From: Streptomyces olivoverticillatus
Lineage (GTDB): Bacteria > Actinomycetota > Actinomycetes > Streptomycetales > Streptomycetaceae
Direction: 5' to 3'
DNA length: 64,000 bases
Assembly (NCBI RefSeq): GCF_014203555.1
Contig: NZ_JACHJH010000004.1
Coordinates: 310,001-374,000, forward strand
The notes under the pieces were generated by a model. It ran no database searches, was not told the DNA's origin, and worked only from the letters and a program-made list of their open reading frames with translations. Shown piece after piece: positions 44,660-52,923 of the stretch. The stretch's first letter is position 1. Each line of letters starts with the position of its first letter. The position numbers were made by a program, and so were the translations under genes.

Positions 44660-44702
44660 GATCAAGCGTTTGGATCAAACACTCCGATCAACTTTCCGAT
44701 CA
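44660..44702. repeat. Four GATCA words at 13-13-12-bp spacing
   Basis: GATCA occurs at 44660, 44673, 44686 and 44698, each preceded by C or G, immediately upstream of the secreted-protein gene. The roughly regular spacing (little more than one helical turn) could be a degenerate array or a multi-site operator. Confidence 0.6.
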
Positions 44703-44734
44703 TGCAATTCGCAGCGAGTTCCAGGTGGTTCCCC

Positions 44735-45448
44735 ATGGTGCGTGCATCCACTGTGCCCGGCGTGTCTCGGCGGCAGGGGGCGCATTTCCATAGCCCGTAC
44801 GCGGGCGGGGAACAGGCCGGGGAAAGTTCTGGGGAACGCTCTGGAGATCAGCGTGGCTCGCGTCTGCGGATGGTGGCGCTGGCGAGTGCCGTGGTGCTCG
44901 CGGTCGTCCTGCCGTTCGCCGTGGCCACGGCGGGGCCCGCGGGCCCGGCGGATCCGGGCGGGGTGCCGCAGGGCCACGGGACGGCCCGGGGGCTGCTTCC
45001 GGCGGCCTTCCCGGGCGGCGCTACGGGCCGCGGGGAGGTGCCGCAGCCGTCGGCGGGTCCGGATGCCGCCGCGCCGTCCGCGTCGGAGGCCGCACCGGGT
45101 CCGTCCGGCGACCGGGCCGAGTGCGGGCCCGAACTCACTTCCCCCGAAGGCGTGGAGGCCCAGACGTGCGTCCTGGGGCAAGGGCATGACACCTGGGGCC
45201 GTACGTACTACCGCAACGCCACAGGCGGCCCGCTGACAGGCGTGCTGACCCTCATGGCGCCGGACGGCCGGACGGTCCAGGTGCGCTGCCAGATGGCGGC
45301 TTCGGACGACCCGGACGTGTGCGAGACGCCGCATGCGGCGACCGTACGGCGGCCCGGCGGGTACACGGCGGTCTCGGAGATCGCGTCGACGCAGGGGAAG
45401 CTGCTGCTCCGCTCGGGGAGCAACTCGCCGGAGGGCGAGGAGGGTTAG
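44735..45448 (+). CDS. Predicted exported or membrane-anchored protein, unknown function
   Basis: Protein of 237 residues. One hydrophobic segment near residues 46-68 (MVALASAVVLAVVLPFAVA) is followed by a Pro/Ala/Gly-rich linker and a C-terminal domain with four Cys (AECGPEL, AQTCVLG, VRCQM, DVCETP) that could form two disulfides. The topology suggests a type II anchored or secreted protein. ATG 44735 has AGGTGG 6 nt upstream; an ATG 33 nt earlier lacks a site. I do not recognise a family. Confidence 0.72.
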   Translation: MVRASTVPGVSRRQGAHFHSPYAGGEQAGESSGERSGDQRGSRLRMVALASAVVLAVVLPFAVATAGPAGPADPGGVPQGHGTARGLLPAAFPGGATGRGEVPQPSAGPDAAAPSASEAAPGPSGDRAECGPELTSPEGVEAQTCVLGQGHDTWGRTYYRNATGGPLTGVLTLMAPDGRTVQVRCQMAASDDPDVCETPHAATVRRPGGYTAVSEIASTQGKLLLRSGSNSPEGEEG

Positions 45449-45455
45449 CTGCCCG

Positions 45456-45580
45456 GTGGTCGAAAGTGGCGGCTGCGGGCCGGTGATCAGAAGCGGTGTC
45501 GCGCGATCAGTGATCGCAGGCGGCGTCCGCGTGCCCGTTGATCGAAAGCGGCGCCCGTGCGCCCGGGTGATCGTAAGTGG
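45456..45580. repeat. Five-copy degenerate tandem array, 27-29-bp period
   Basis: Units related to GTGATCGAAAGTGGCGG start at 45456, 45483, 45510, 45538 and 45567. The first and last share the extension GGCGGCTGCGGGC. The array begins right after the secreted-protein stop and is non-coding. Confidence 0.8.
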
Positions 45581-45631
45581 CGGCTGCGGGCTCCGGTTCG
45601 GCGCGGCTTGCGCGCGTCCGGGCATGGAAGC

Positions 45632-45671
45632 GCCCGGTCGCTGGCGACGGGGGATGCACCAGCGACCGGGC
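45632..45671. terminator. Hairpin in the 45.4-46.0 kb gap
   Basis: Perfect 13-bp stem (45632-45644 with 45659-45671), 14-nt loop, no T-run. It probably terminates one of the flanking convergent transcripts. Confidence 0.65.
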
Positions 45672-45894
45672 TCCTAGAACGGTAACAAGAGATCCGCGGT
45701 TCGCAAATTCGATCGCGGATTTCCGGACGCCGATTTCCGGCCCGGCAGCGGGAGTTGTGACAGGAGTCACGCGATTTGACCCGGCATTGCCCGGTCGGAG
45801 GGGCCGGAAGCGCCCCGTCCGCCCGCTTAGGCGGCGCGGCTGGTTCCGGTGCCCTCCGAGCCCTTTCCGGCACCCGTGACCGTACGCATTACCT

Positions 45895-45990
45895 GATCGA
45901 ATGCGGCCTGCCGACCGCGCCTTGATCGATTGCGTCCGGATCCATTGCTGCTGGATCCACTGCTGGACCTACTGCGCCTTGATCGACTGC
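45895..45990. repeat. Five GATCSANTGC units
   Basis: GATCGAATGC (45895), GATCGATTGC (45924), GATCCATTGC (45939), GATCCACTGC (45954) and GATCGACTGC (45981) are spaced 29, 15, 15 and 27 bp. The outer GCGCCTTGATCGAYTGCG blocks (45917 and 45974) are near-identical over 18 bp. The array ends just before the DUF5926 gene's 3' end. Confidence 0.78.
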
Positions 45991-46006
45991 GCTGGGCCGC
46001 CGGGCG

Positions 46007-46975
46007 TCAGTTCAAGGTCACCTGACGGCTCGTGAGGCCGCCGCGGGCGCGTCGCTCCTCGGCCGTCAGCGGCGTGTCGTCGGCCAGTGCGCCGGCCAGC
46101 CGCTCGGCGAAGGCCGCCGCGGGCTTCTCCGTGTCCTCGGCCCGCATCCCGCTCGGCAGGTCCCACACCGGCACGGTCAGCCCGTGCGCGCGGAACGACC
46201 CGACCAGGCGGGTGCCCTCGCCGAGCGAGGTGCCGCCCACGGCGTGCAGCCGGGCCAGGGCGTCCAGCAGCTGCTCCTCCGGGTGGGTCATCACCCAGCG
46301 CAGGTGGTTCTTCTCCGGGGTCTCGCACCAGTAGGCGGCGTCGAGGCCGGAGAGCCGGACGGTCGGGATGGCGGCGGCGTTGGCGCGCTCCAGGGAGGCG
46401 GCGACATCGCCGGTGACGTTCTCGGCGTTCTCCACCCAGAACTCGAAGCCCGTGTGGACGGTCGGCTCGAACGGTGTGTCGAGGTCGAGCAGGTCCTGCA
46501 GGCGCGGCCCGTCGGTCCCGGTGCGCTCGGCGGCCACCGGCGTGCCGGGCTCGGCGGTCAGGGCGCGCTGGAGGGTGTCGGCGAGGTCGCGGCTGAGGTC
46601 GCCGGTCGCCGTGTCGTTCTGCAGGCCGAGCAGCACGGCGCCGTTGTCACGGCGCAGCGCGGGCCAGGCCATGGGCAGCACGGTCGCGAGGGTCACCGAC
46701 GGCACGCCCTCGGGAAGTCCGCCCTTGAGCTTGAGCTCGACGGTCGCGGCGGGCACCAGCTCGCGCAGGGCGACCCAGTCGGCCTCGCCGGGCAGCCCTT
46801 CGAAGGGGCGCTGCACGAGCTCGGCCACGGCGTGCGCGGCCTCGCGGCCGTGGCAGGCCTTGTAGCGCCGGCCCGAGCCGCAGGGGCAGGGTTCACGGGC
46901 TCCGACGACGGGGATGGGAGCATCGCCCGCCTGCGGCGTGGCGGCCTTGGTCTGAGGGCGGCGCTTCTTGGCCAT
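46007..46975 (-). CDS. DUF5926-family protein with SEC-C zinc motif
   Basis: Protein of 322 residues. A Lys/Arg-rich N-terminus (MAKKRRPQTK) precedes the SEC-C motif PCPCGSGRRYKACHG, the zinc finger seen at the SecA C-terminus and in nucleic-acid- or ribosome-associated proteins. A long alpha/beta domain conserved in streptomycetes (DUF5926) follows. Function is not known. It is monocistronic as far as visible. Confidence 0.85.
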   Translation of the reverse strand: MAKKRRPQTKAATPQAGDAPIPVVGAREPCPCGSGRRYKACHGREAAHAVAELVQRPFEGLPGEADWVALRELVPAATVELKLKGGLPEGVPSVTLATVLPMAWPALRRDNGAVLLGLQNDTATGDLSRDLADTLQRALTAEPGTPVAAERTGTDGPRLQDLLDLDTPFEPTVHTGFEFWVENAENVTGDVAASLERANAAAIPTVRLSGLDAAYWCETPEKNHLRWVMTHPEEQLLDALARLHAVGGTSLGEGTRLVGSFRAHGLTVPVWDLPSGMRAEDTEKPAAAFAERLAGALADDTPLTAEERRARGGLTSRQVTLN

Positions 46976-47160
46976 GGTGTGCGGTCTCCCGATGGTGCGT
47001 CCGGCTCGTACGGGCGCGAGCCTAGCGCCCGGTGCGGCGCCGCACCGGGTACGGCGCCGCGGCCGGGCGGGCGGGGGACGGCCACCGGGGCCCGACGGGG
47101 CGCAAGGGCCGGGCAGGGTGGGTGGGACGGGCGGGCCAAAGTGGGTCCGATGGGCCAGAT

Positions 47161-47214
47161 CGGTCGGGTGGGTCGGACGGTCCGGACCGGTCGGGTGGGT
47201 CAGACGGCCCGGAC
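47161..47214. repeat. Two tandem 27-bp repeats
   Basis: Two contiguous 27-bp units (47161-47187 and 47188-47214) begin CGGTCGGGTGGGTC and differ at two positions. They lie between the DUF5926 start and the azoreductase stop, after more diffuse GGTGGGACGGG-type repeats. Confidence 0.88.
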
Positions 47215-47225
47215 GGGCTGGCGGC

Positions 47226-47873
47226 TCAGGCGGAGAGGCGGGCGGCCAGGGCCTTGGCCTTGGTGGCGGCGGCCTCGTGAGCCTGGGCGCGGGACGCGTC
47301 CGACTGGTCGATCAGGCCGGCCATCGCCGGGACCGAACGGGCCAGGGTGAGCTCCGCCGCGATCACGTCGACGTCGAGGCCGAGCAGACCGCCCAGCACC
47401 TTCTCCAGGTAGGTGGCGGCGAACTCGAAGCCCTCGCGCGGGGTGCCCGGCGCGTAGGAGCCGCCGCGGCTGGTCACGACGGTGGTGGGCTTGCCCGCGA
47501 CGGAGGAGTTCTCGCCGCCGGTGCGGCCCATGATGATCACCTGGTCCAGCCAGGCCTTGAGGCTGGAGGGGATCGAGAAGTTGTACATGGGCGCGGCGAT
47601 CAGCACCGCGTCGGCGCTCTCCAGCTCCTCGGCCAGCTCGTTGCGCAGGTCGAAGGCGGCCTGCTGCTCGGCCGTGCGCTCGGCGGCGTCGGTGAAGAGT
47701 GCGGTGATGCCCGCCTCGGATATGTGCGGCAGCGGGTTGGCGGCCAGGTCGCGGTAGACGACCTTGCCGTCGGGGTGCTGCTCCTCCCAGGCCTTGCGGA
47801 AGGTCTCGGCGACGTCGCGCGACGTCGAACCCTGGGAGAGGGCGGAGGAGTCGAGGTGCAGCAGGGTGGCCAT
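47226..47873 (-). CDS. azoR: FMN-dependent NADH-azoreductase
   Basis: Flavodoxin-fold quinone/azo reductase of 215 residues. FMN phosphate loop SALSQGSTSR, and the APMYNFSIPSSLKAWLDQV block that contacts the flavin and forms the dimer surface, are clear. It probably detoxifies quinones or electrophiles. The ATG at 47873 has GGAGC upstream; the frame stays open 14 codons further. It is divergent from an HxlR regulator, a common pairing for this enzyme. Confidence 0.94.
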   Translation of the reverse strand: MATLLHLDSSALSQGSTSRDVAETFRKAWEEQHPDGKVVYRDLAANPLPHISEAGITALFTDAAERTAEQQAAFDLRNELAEELESADAVLIAAPMYNFSIPSSLKAWLDQVIIMGRTGGENSSVAGKPTTVVTSRGGSYAPGTPREGFEFAATYLEKVLGGLLGLDVDVIAAELTLARSVPAMAGLIDQSDASRAQAHEAAATKAKALAARLSA

Positions 47874-47920
47874 GGGAAGCTCCGGAAGAAGTGAGAGATG
47901 AAGTTTGGTGCGCAACTAGT

Positions 47921-47939
47921 AGTAACACAGGAGCTTACT
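47921..47939. promoter_or_regulatory. Candidate HxlR operator (AGTAA-N9-TTACT)
   Basis: A 5-bp-arm palindrome AGTAA-N9-TTACT lies in the 105-bp gap between azoR and the divergent HxlR gene, in an AT-rich stretch unusual for this genome. It is probably the regulator's binding site, overlapping both promoters. Confidence 0.5.
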
Positions 47940-47978
47940 TTTTCGCAGTAGCTCACGGAACGGGGGTACCCTGGGGTC

Positions 47979-48356
47979 ATGGCGGAGGACCGGGTTCACA
48001 GCGTGCAGGCGTGCAAGAGCGTTGACGACGGCATCACGCGGGTCTTCGAGCTCTTCGGCAAGCGGTGGACGGGCCTGATCGTGGCCACCCTGCTGCCGGG
48101 GCGCGCGTACTTCGCCGAGCTGCGCCGGGCCATCCCGGGCATCAGCGAGCGCATGCTGTCGGACCGGCTTACGGAGCTCGCCGCGGCCGGCCTGGTCGTA
48201 CGCGAGGTGGATGCCGGCCCTCCGCTGCGGGTTGCCTACGGGCTGACGGAGGCGGGGTCGGCGCTCGAGCCCGCGCTCAAGGAGCTGGGGCGATGGGCCG
48301 CGGCGCACCTGGAGGGCGGCGGGGCGTGCCCCCGCGAATTCCGCGACGGCGCGTAA
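47979..48356 (+). CDS. HxlR-family transcriptional regulator
   Basis: Winged-helix regulator of 125 residues. The family Cys near the N-terminus (VQACKSVDD) that senses aldehydes or quinones in relatives is present. FGKRWTGLIV, FAELRRAIPGISERMLSDRL and YGLTEAG are the HxlR core. It probably represses the divergent azoreductase gene until an electrophile modifies Cys12. Confidence 0.94.
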   Translation: MAEDRVHSVQACKSVDDGITRVFELFGKRWTGLIVATLLPGRAYFAELRRAIPGISERMLSDRLTELAAAGLVVREVDAGPPLRVAYGLTEAGSALEPALKELGRWAAAHLEGGGACPREFRDGA

Positions 48357-48447
48357 GGGTCGTAGGTGCCGTAAGGAGCGCAAAGAACGCGAAGAGTCGC
48401 GCGGGCGGTAAGGCCGGGGCCGTGAGGGTCGTAAGAGGCCGTACGGC

Positions 48448-48987
48448 TCAGGCCAGCTCGTCGAGGTCGTAGGTCAGCTCGGGCGGAAGGCCGGAGTCCA
48501 GGCCGTGGCCCAAGGCGGATTCAACGCGCGTAGCGAAACCGGCGTGTGTGGAGAGCGCGGCCCATACCGTCACCTCGCCGACGGCGTCCCGTACGCCCCA
48601 GTCGAGGGAGAGCACGCTGATGATGTTCAAGCCCCGGCCGCCGCGTGCGGTGACCGAGGGAGTGGCCGGATGTGGGCGGGTCGGGCCGCCGCCGTCGGTG
48701 ACCTCGACGGTGAGCCGACCGCGCTCGTCCACCCGCCAGGCGGCCCTGATGCCGCCGTCCTCGCCGTCCCTGCCGCCGCTCTCGGGGCTCAGCGGGCGCC
48801 CGTGCCGGTACGCATTGCTGAGCAGCTCCGAAAGGATCAGTACGGCGTCGTCGATGACCGAATCCGCTACCCCGCTGGAGCGCAATTCCTTGCGCATCCG
48901 GTGTCTTGCCTCGCCCACACCGGTTGGACCATGGGGTACGGCCATGATCGACGACGTGGGCACCTCCTGTGCCACCACCAACGCCAC
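48448..48987 (-). CDS. RsbW-like ATP-binding regulatory protein
   Basis: GHKL ATPase of 179 residues. N-box LILSELLSNAYRHG, G1 EVTDGGGPT and G2 GGRGLNIISVL are visible. The GTG start has a strong AAAGGAGG 8 nt upstream. It is similar in design to the protein at 37743-38222. Partners are likely sigma or STAS proteins elsewhere. The gap to the divergent neighbour holds no gene I can support. Confidence 0.87.
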   Translation of the reverse strand: MALVVAQEVPTSSIMAVPHGPTGVGEARHRMRKELRSSGVADSVIDDAVLILSELLSNAYRHGRPLSPESGGRDGEDGGIRAAWRVDERGRLTVEVTDGGGPTRPHPATPSVTARGGRGLNIISVLSLDWGVRDAVGEVTVWAALSTHAGFATRVESALGHGLDSGLPPELTYDLDELA

Positions 48988-49181
48988 CCCCGAGACCTCC
49001 TTTGCCCCACGTCAGGGGATGGATGCCCCAATGGCCTGGACCGGAAACCGGCCAACTCCGACGCGGGGGTGCACTCACGCCGCTCGAATACGGTCTGAAC
49101 GCGCCGGTGCACTCCTTGTAAGGGGGTGTGGGGGGCTGTCAACGGAGCTGTCAGTGGGTAGAGATGGGGCCTGGCAACGGC

Positions 49182-50069
49182 CTAGCGTCGGCCGAGCTGG
49201 GTAAGCACTGCTTTGGGGCGGTTGGTGATGACCGCGTCCACGCCGAGGCGGGCGCACAGCTCGACGTCCTCCGGTTCGTTGACGGTCCACACGTGCACCC
49301 CGTTTCCCGCGCGCTGGAGCCGGGAGACGAATTCGGGGTTGTTGCGCACGATGCGGATGCTCGGTCCGGCGATGCCCACTCCGGCGGGCAGCCGTCCGTC
49401 GCGGTAGCGCGGCGAGAGGAACTGCATCAGATAGACGGTCGGAATGCCGGGTGCCGCGAGGTGCACCCGGTAAAGGGAGCGGGCGGAGAAGCTCATCACC
49501 CGTACGGGCGAGGGTTCGTCCTTAGGTGGCCGCGCGAGGCCGAAACGGTCGAGGAGGGTGATCAGCCGCTCCTCGACCTGACCCGCCCAGCGCGTCGGGT
49601 GCTTGGTCTCGATGGCCAGCTCCACGCGGCGGTCGGCGTCGGCCACGAGCTCCAGGAGCCGCTCGAGAGTGAGGACGGAGGTGCGGTCGCGATGGTCGTC
49701 GTCCGCCTCCCCGGGGAGGGATGCCGGGGACACCCTGTCGAGGTCCGGGTCGCGGTCGGGGGCCTCGGCGTCGGTGGCCTGACCCTTCCACGAGCCGAAG
49801 TCGAGGGCCGCGAGATCGGCCAGTTCGAGTCCGGAGACGGCACCGCGGCCGTTGGACGTGCGGTTCACCCGACGGTCGTGCACACAGACGAGATGCCCGT
49901 CGGCGGTCAGACGTACGTCGCACTCCAGCGCGTCGGCGCCGTCCTCGATCGCTTTGCGGTACGCGGCCAGCGTATGTTCCGGAGCGTCCTCGGAAGCTCC
50001 GCGATGGGCGACGACGTCGAGGGAGTGCCGCTCGGGACGGCTGTCCCGGGCCGGGTACGCATAGGTCAC
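49182..50069 (-). CDS. Glycerophosphodiester phosphodiesterase
   Basis: GDPD of 295 residues hydrolysing glycerophosphodiesters from phospholipid turnover. Catalytic His in VAHRGASED, metal ligands in ALECDVRLTADG and the second His in VCVHD are visible, then TIM-barrel blocks ending VHVWTVNEPEDV and GVDAVITNRP. The start is uncertain: GTG at 50069 gives the usual family length but has no clear ribosome site, and an ATG 12 codons upstream (50105) is an alternative. No signal peptide, so it is cytosolic. Confidence 0.92.
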   Translation of the reverse strand: MTYAYPARDSRPERHSLDVVAHRGASEDAPEHTLAAYRKAIEDGADALECDVRLTADGHLVCVHDRRVNRTSNGRGAVSGLELADLAALDFGSWKGQATDAEAPDRDPDLDRVSPASLPGEADDDHRDRTSVLTLERLLELVADADRRVELAIETKHPTRWAGQVEERLITLLDRFGLARPPKDEPSPVRVMSFSARSLYRVHLAAPGIPTVYLMQFLSPRYRDGRLPAGVGIAGPSIRIVRNNPEFVSRLQRAGNGVHVWTVNEPEDVELCARLGVDAVITNRPKAVLTQLGRR

Positions 50070-50259
50070 CGCGTTATGGTGCCACCGGCTGGCACAATCA
50101 CGCATGCGGCGCAATTTGTCCGGAGTAAAGACGGATGTCAGAGGGCACAGCCTCCACTTACGGCGGTCTGACGCGCGATGGGAAAAGCTGGCGGCAGACC
50201 GTATGAGAGCGTGGCCGGAAGTCGCGACGAAACTGACGTGCACCTGATGAGGAGACACC

Positions 50260-52113
50260 GTGAGCACCGAGAACGAGGGTGCGAGTGCGCCTGCGGCCGA
50301 GCAGACGGGCGCGCCTGCGGCTGAGCAAGCAGTGACGTCGGCCGCGGCTGGGGAAACGGTGCGGCTGCCCGCCGCGGCCGCCTCCCCGGACGGTCCGGAA
50401 CCGGACGACTACGTGCTGGCCGATTCCCACGCCGGGGCGCCCTCTCCCGCGCTGCCCGCGAAGCCGCCGCAGCCTGCGGAGCTTTCCGACGCGGTCGGTT
50501 CCGCCGGGTCCGTTGCTTCCGCCGGTCCCGCTGGTTCCGCCGACTCTGCTGGTCCTGCCGGTCCGGTTGATTCCGCACCCGCCGTCGATTCCGTGCCCGC
50601 CGCTGATTCCGCACCCGCCGCGCAGACCGCGGCCGTGCCCGCGGTGGACGTCGTCGGCTCCTCCCCGCAGGCCGAGGCCGCACCGGCTCCGCAGGCGCCG
50701 GTGCTCACCAAGACCGCGCCCGATGCCGATGCGCCCGCCGCGCCGGTGGCGGGTGCCGTGCCCGCGCCTCCCGCCGTGGCTCCCGCGCAGGCCGCGCAGA
50801 CGGCCGCGTTCGCCAGTGCGGGGATGCCGGGCGGTTACCAGGGCAACGCCGCCGGTGCCGGGGGCGGCGGCTGGTACGGCGGTCCCGACGCGCCTCCGCC
50901 CTACGGGGGTGCGCCCGGTGGTGCCGGCGACGGCGCGGGCATGGGGCCCGTGGCGCCGTGGGGTGCGCCCACCCCGCCGCCGCAGCGCAAGCGCGCCGGC
51001 GGTCTCGTGGCGGCCGTCCTCGCGGCGGCGCTCGTCGCGGGCGGCGTGGGCGGCGGCATCGGCTACTGGGCCGCCGACAAGGCCGGCAGCGACGGTTCCA
51101 CCACCGTCTCCTCCTCCGGCGACCCCAAGACCGAGAGCCGCACGCCCGGTTCGGTCGCGGACATCGCGAGCAAGGCGCTGCCGAGCGTCGTCACCATCGA
51201 GGCCCAGAGCAACAACGGCGAGGGCGGTACGGGCACGGGCTTCGTCTACGACAGGCAGGGCCACATCCTCACCAACAACCACGTCGTCGCCTCGGCAGCC
51301 GACGGCGGCAAGCTCTCGGCGACCTTCTCCGACGGCAAGCAGTACGACGCCGAGGTCGTGGGCCGCGCCCAGGGCTACGACGTGGCCGTCATCAAGTTGA
51401 AGGACCCTTCCGGCGCCAAGCTCAACCCGCTGCCGCTGGGTGACTCCGAGAAGGCGGCGGTCGGCGACGCCACGGTCGCGATCGGCGCGCCGTTCGGCCT
51501 GTCCGGCACGGTCACGACGGGCATCGTCAGCGCCAAGAAGCGCCCGGTGGCGTCGAGCGACGGCGGTGGCGGCGGCCAGGCCTCGTACATGAGCGCGCTG
51601 CAGACGGACGCGTCGATCAACCCGGGCAACTCCGGTGGCCCGCTGCTCAATGCGCAGGGCGCCGTCATCGGCATCAACTCCGCCATCCAGTCCGCCGGGA
51701 ACGGCGGCGGCTTCGGCGGTCAGGGCCAGTCCGGCAGCATCGGCCTCGGCTTCGCGATCCCGATCAACCAGGCGAAGAACGTGGCCGATCAGCTGATCAA
51801 GAACCGTACGCCGATCTACCCGGTCATCTCGGCGACGGTCAACATGAAGGACGCCGGCACGGGCGCCAAGATCGCGGCCAACGGCGCCAACGGCACGCCC
51901 GCGGTGACCCCGGGCGGACCGGCCGACAAGGCGGGCCTCAAGCCGGGCGACGTGATCACCAAGCTCGACGACACGAAGATCGACAGCGGTCCGACCCTGA
52001 TCAGCGAGATCTGGTCGCACCAGCCGGGCGACAAGGTGACGGTCACTTACACGCGCGACGGCAAGCAGTCCACGACGGAGATCACCCTGGGCGAGCGCAA
52101 GGGCGACAACTGA
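50260..52113 (+). CDS. HtrA/DegP-like membrane serine protease with PDZ domain
   Basis: Protein of 617 residues. A long disordered Ala/Pro/Gly-rich cytoplasmic N-terminus (about 1-245) leads to one transmembrane helix (about 248-270). The trypsin-like domain has the triad His341 (TNNHVV), Asp374 (GYDVAVIKL) and Ser458 (NPGNSGGPL). A C-terminal PDZ domain (about 530-610) contains KAGLKPGDVITKLDD. It probably degrades misfolded exported proteins. The GTG start follows GAGGAGACACC. The tRNA-Ser gene follows 41 bp later. Confidence 0.95.
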   Translation: MSTENEGASAPAAEQTGAPAAEQAVTSAAAGETVRLPAAAASPDGPEPDDYVLADSHAGAPSPALPAKPPQPAELSDAVGSAGSVASAGPAGSADSAGPAGPVDSAPAVDSVPAADSAPAAQTAAVPAVDVVGSSPQAEAAPAPQAPVLTKTAPDADAPAAPVAGAVPAPPAVAPAQAAQTAAFASAGMPGGYQGNAAGAGGGGWYGGPDAPPPYGGAPGGAGDGAGMGPVAPWGAPTPPPQRKRAGGLVAAVLAAALVAGGVGGGIGYWAADKAGSDGSTTVSSSGDPKTESRTPGSVADIASKALPSVVTIEAQSNNGEGGTGTGFVYDRQGHILTNNHVVASAADGGKLSATFSDGKQYDAEVVGRAQGYDVAVIKLKDPSGAKLNPLPLGDSEKAAVGDATVAIGAPFGLSGTVTTGIVSAKKRPVASSDGGGGGQASYMSALQTDASINPGNSGGPLLNAQGAVIGINSAIQSAGNGGGFGGQGQSGSIGLGFAIPINQAKNVADQLIKNRTPIYPVISATVNMKDAGTGAKIAANGANGTPAVTPGGPADKAGLKPGDVITKLDDTKIDSGPTLISEIWSHQPGDKVTVTYTRDGKQSTTEITLGERKGDN

Positions 52114-52126
52114 GGCGATAGGCTGA

Positions 52127-52156
52127 CCCCCGCACTGCCCGATGGACGGTGCGGGG
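52127..52156 (+). terminator. Short hairpin after the protease gene
   Basis: CCCCGCAC (52127-52134) pairs with GTGCGGGG (52149-52156), 14-nt loop. It touches the first two bases of the tRNA gene, so it may end the protease transcript or be part of the tRNA leader. Confidence 0.5.
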
Positions 52157-52241
52157 AGGCTTGCCCGAGCGGCCTAAGGGAACGGTCTTGAAAACCGTCG
52201 TGGCAGCGATGTCACCGTGGGTTCAAATCCCACAGCCTCCG
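52155..52241 (+). tRNA. tRNA-Ser (anticodon UGA)
   Basis: Class II tRNA of 87 nt. Acceptor stem GGAGGCT/AGCCTCC, D-arm, anticodon stem ACGGT/ACCGT with loop CTTGAAA (anticodon TGA at 52189-52191), a long variable arm, and T-arm with GGTTCAAATCC. CCA is not encoded. It reads UCA codons. Its 3' half is the integration site of the element that follows. Confidence 0.96.
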
Positions 52242-52242
52242 C
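52186..52242 (+). repeat. attL: left copy of the 57-bp direct repeat
   Basis: Tail of the intact tRNA from the anticodon loop to the base after the discriminator. It matches 59256-59312 at 55 of 57 positions. In the usual mechanism this 3' half was supplied by the element and restores the tRNA. Confidence 0.88.
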
Positions 52243-52247
52243 AGTTT

Positions 52248-52284
52248 GACGGCCCCTGACCAGGCATGACGGTCGGGGGCCGTC
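52248..52284 (+). terminator. tRNA-Ser terminator hairpin
   Basis: A 14-bp stem with one G-U pair (52248-52261 with 52271-52284) and 9-nt loop directly after the tRNA. It lies inside the element, so the element brought its own terminator for the tRNA. Confidence 0.75.
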
Positions 52285-52923
52285 GCCATGTGTGCTCCCC
52301 ACCAAGCGCCGCCGTTAACCGTGGTTGACCGCCTGTTCTGGTGCGCATCTGGTGCAGCCACGCTAGGCCCCTCGGTGGGACTCCTGTCGCCCTGGGCTGG
52401 TGTCGATCTGATGACGCCCTGATTTGAGTCGGGCTGGGTTGGCGGTGCCTGGCGGTTGCCTGGGGCGTGGGCTCGTCGCTGTCCGCTGGTGGTGTCGGAG
52501 TAGGGCGTTGGCGTCACGGCGGGGCGCACTATCTCTCCTGCACAGCGCGCAGCTACAGGCTCTTCCGAGCACGGCATGTCGTCGAGAAGATAGATGCTGC
52601 GTAGCGGGAGGGGGACTGAGGGGAATCGTGGCGCCAAAGAGCAATGATCAGCGCTTGTTGGGCCGTATTTTGGAGGATCAGCGGTCTCGGCTCGCGCCTG
52701 TTCGGGGCTGTCCGTCTCGACCTCAGCCGACGGCAGTCAGTCCCGACGGCGGGCGCGACGACAGATCAGGGCGCCCGTATGCCTCACGGTGCCGACCACG
52801 AGCCTCAACCACCTTGCCAGGTATCTGCCGTGGACCAAGGCACCCCCATGGCGGCCGGGCCGGTGCTTCGCCGTCCCTTGTTGCTTCAAGAGGCTGTCCC
52901 GACTCGCCACGTAGAAGCCGTTC
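52285..52923. other. 639-bp left end of the element, no intact gene
   Basis: No convincing gene. At 52628 a GTG behind a GAGGGG site opens with the peptide MAPKSNDQRLLGRILEDQRS, which looks like the start of a real protein (faintly like AIPR-type abortive-infection proteins). After about 24 codons, however, the composition becomes Arg/Pro/Ser-rich and unlike a protein. I read it as a truncated remnant. CTGGTGC occurs twice, 11 bp apart, at 52338 and 52349. Confidence 0.45.

Noticed and set aside
43300..47214. Possible CRISPR array
   Set aside because: Repeats are degenerate, contiguous and without unique spacers; no cas genes are present.
52212..52637. Minus-strand open frame crossing the tRNA-Ser gene
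   Set aside because: Its end reads LWDLNPR, the usual false peptide from antisense tRNA sequence; no other support.
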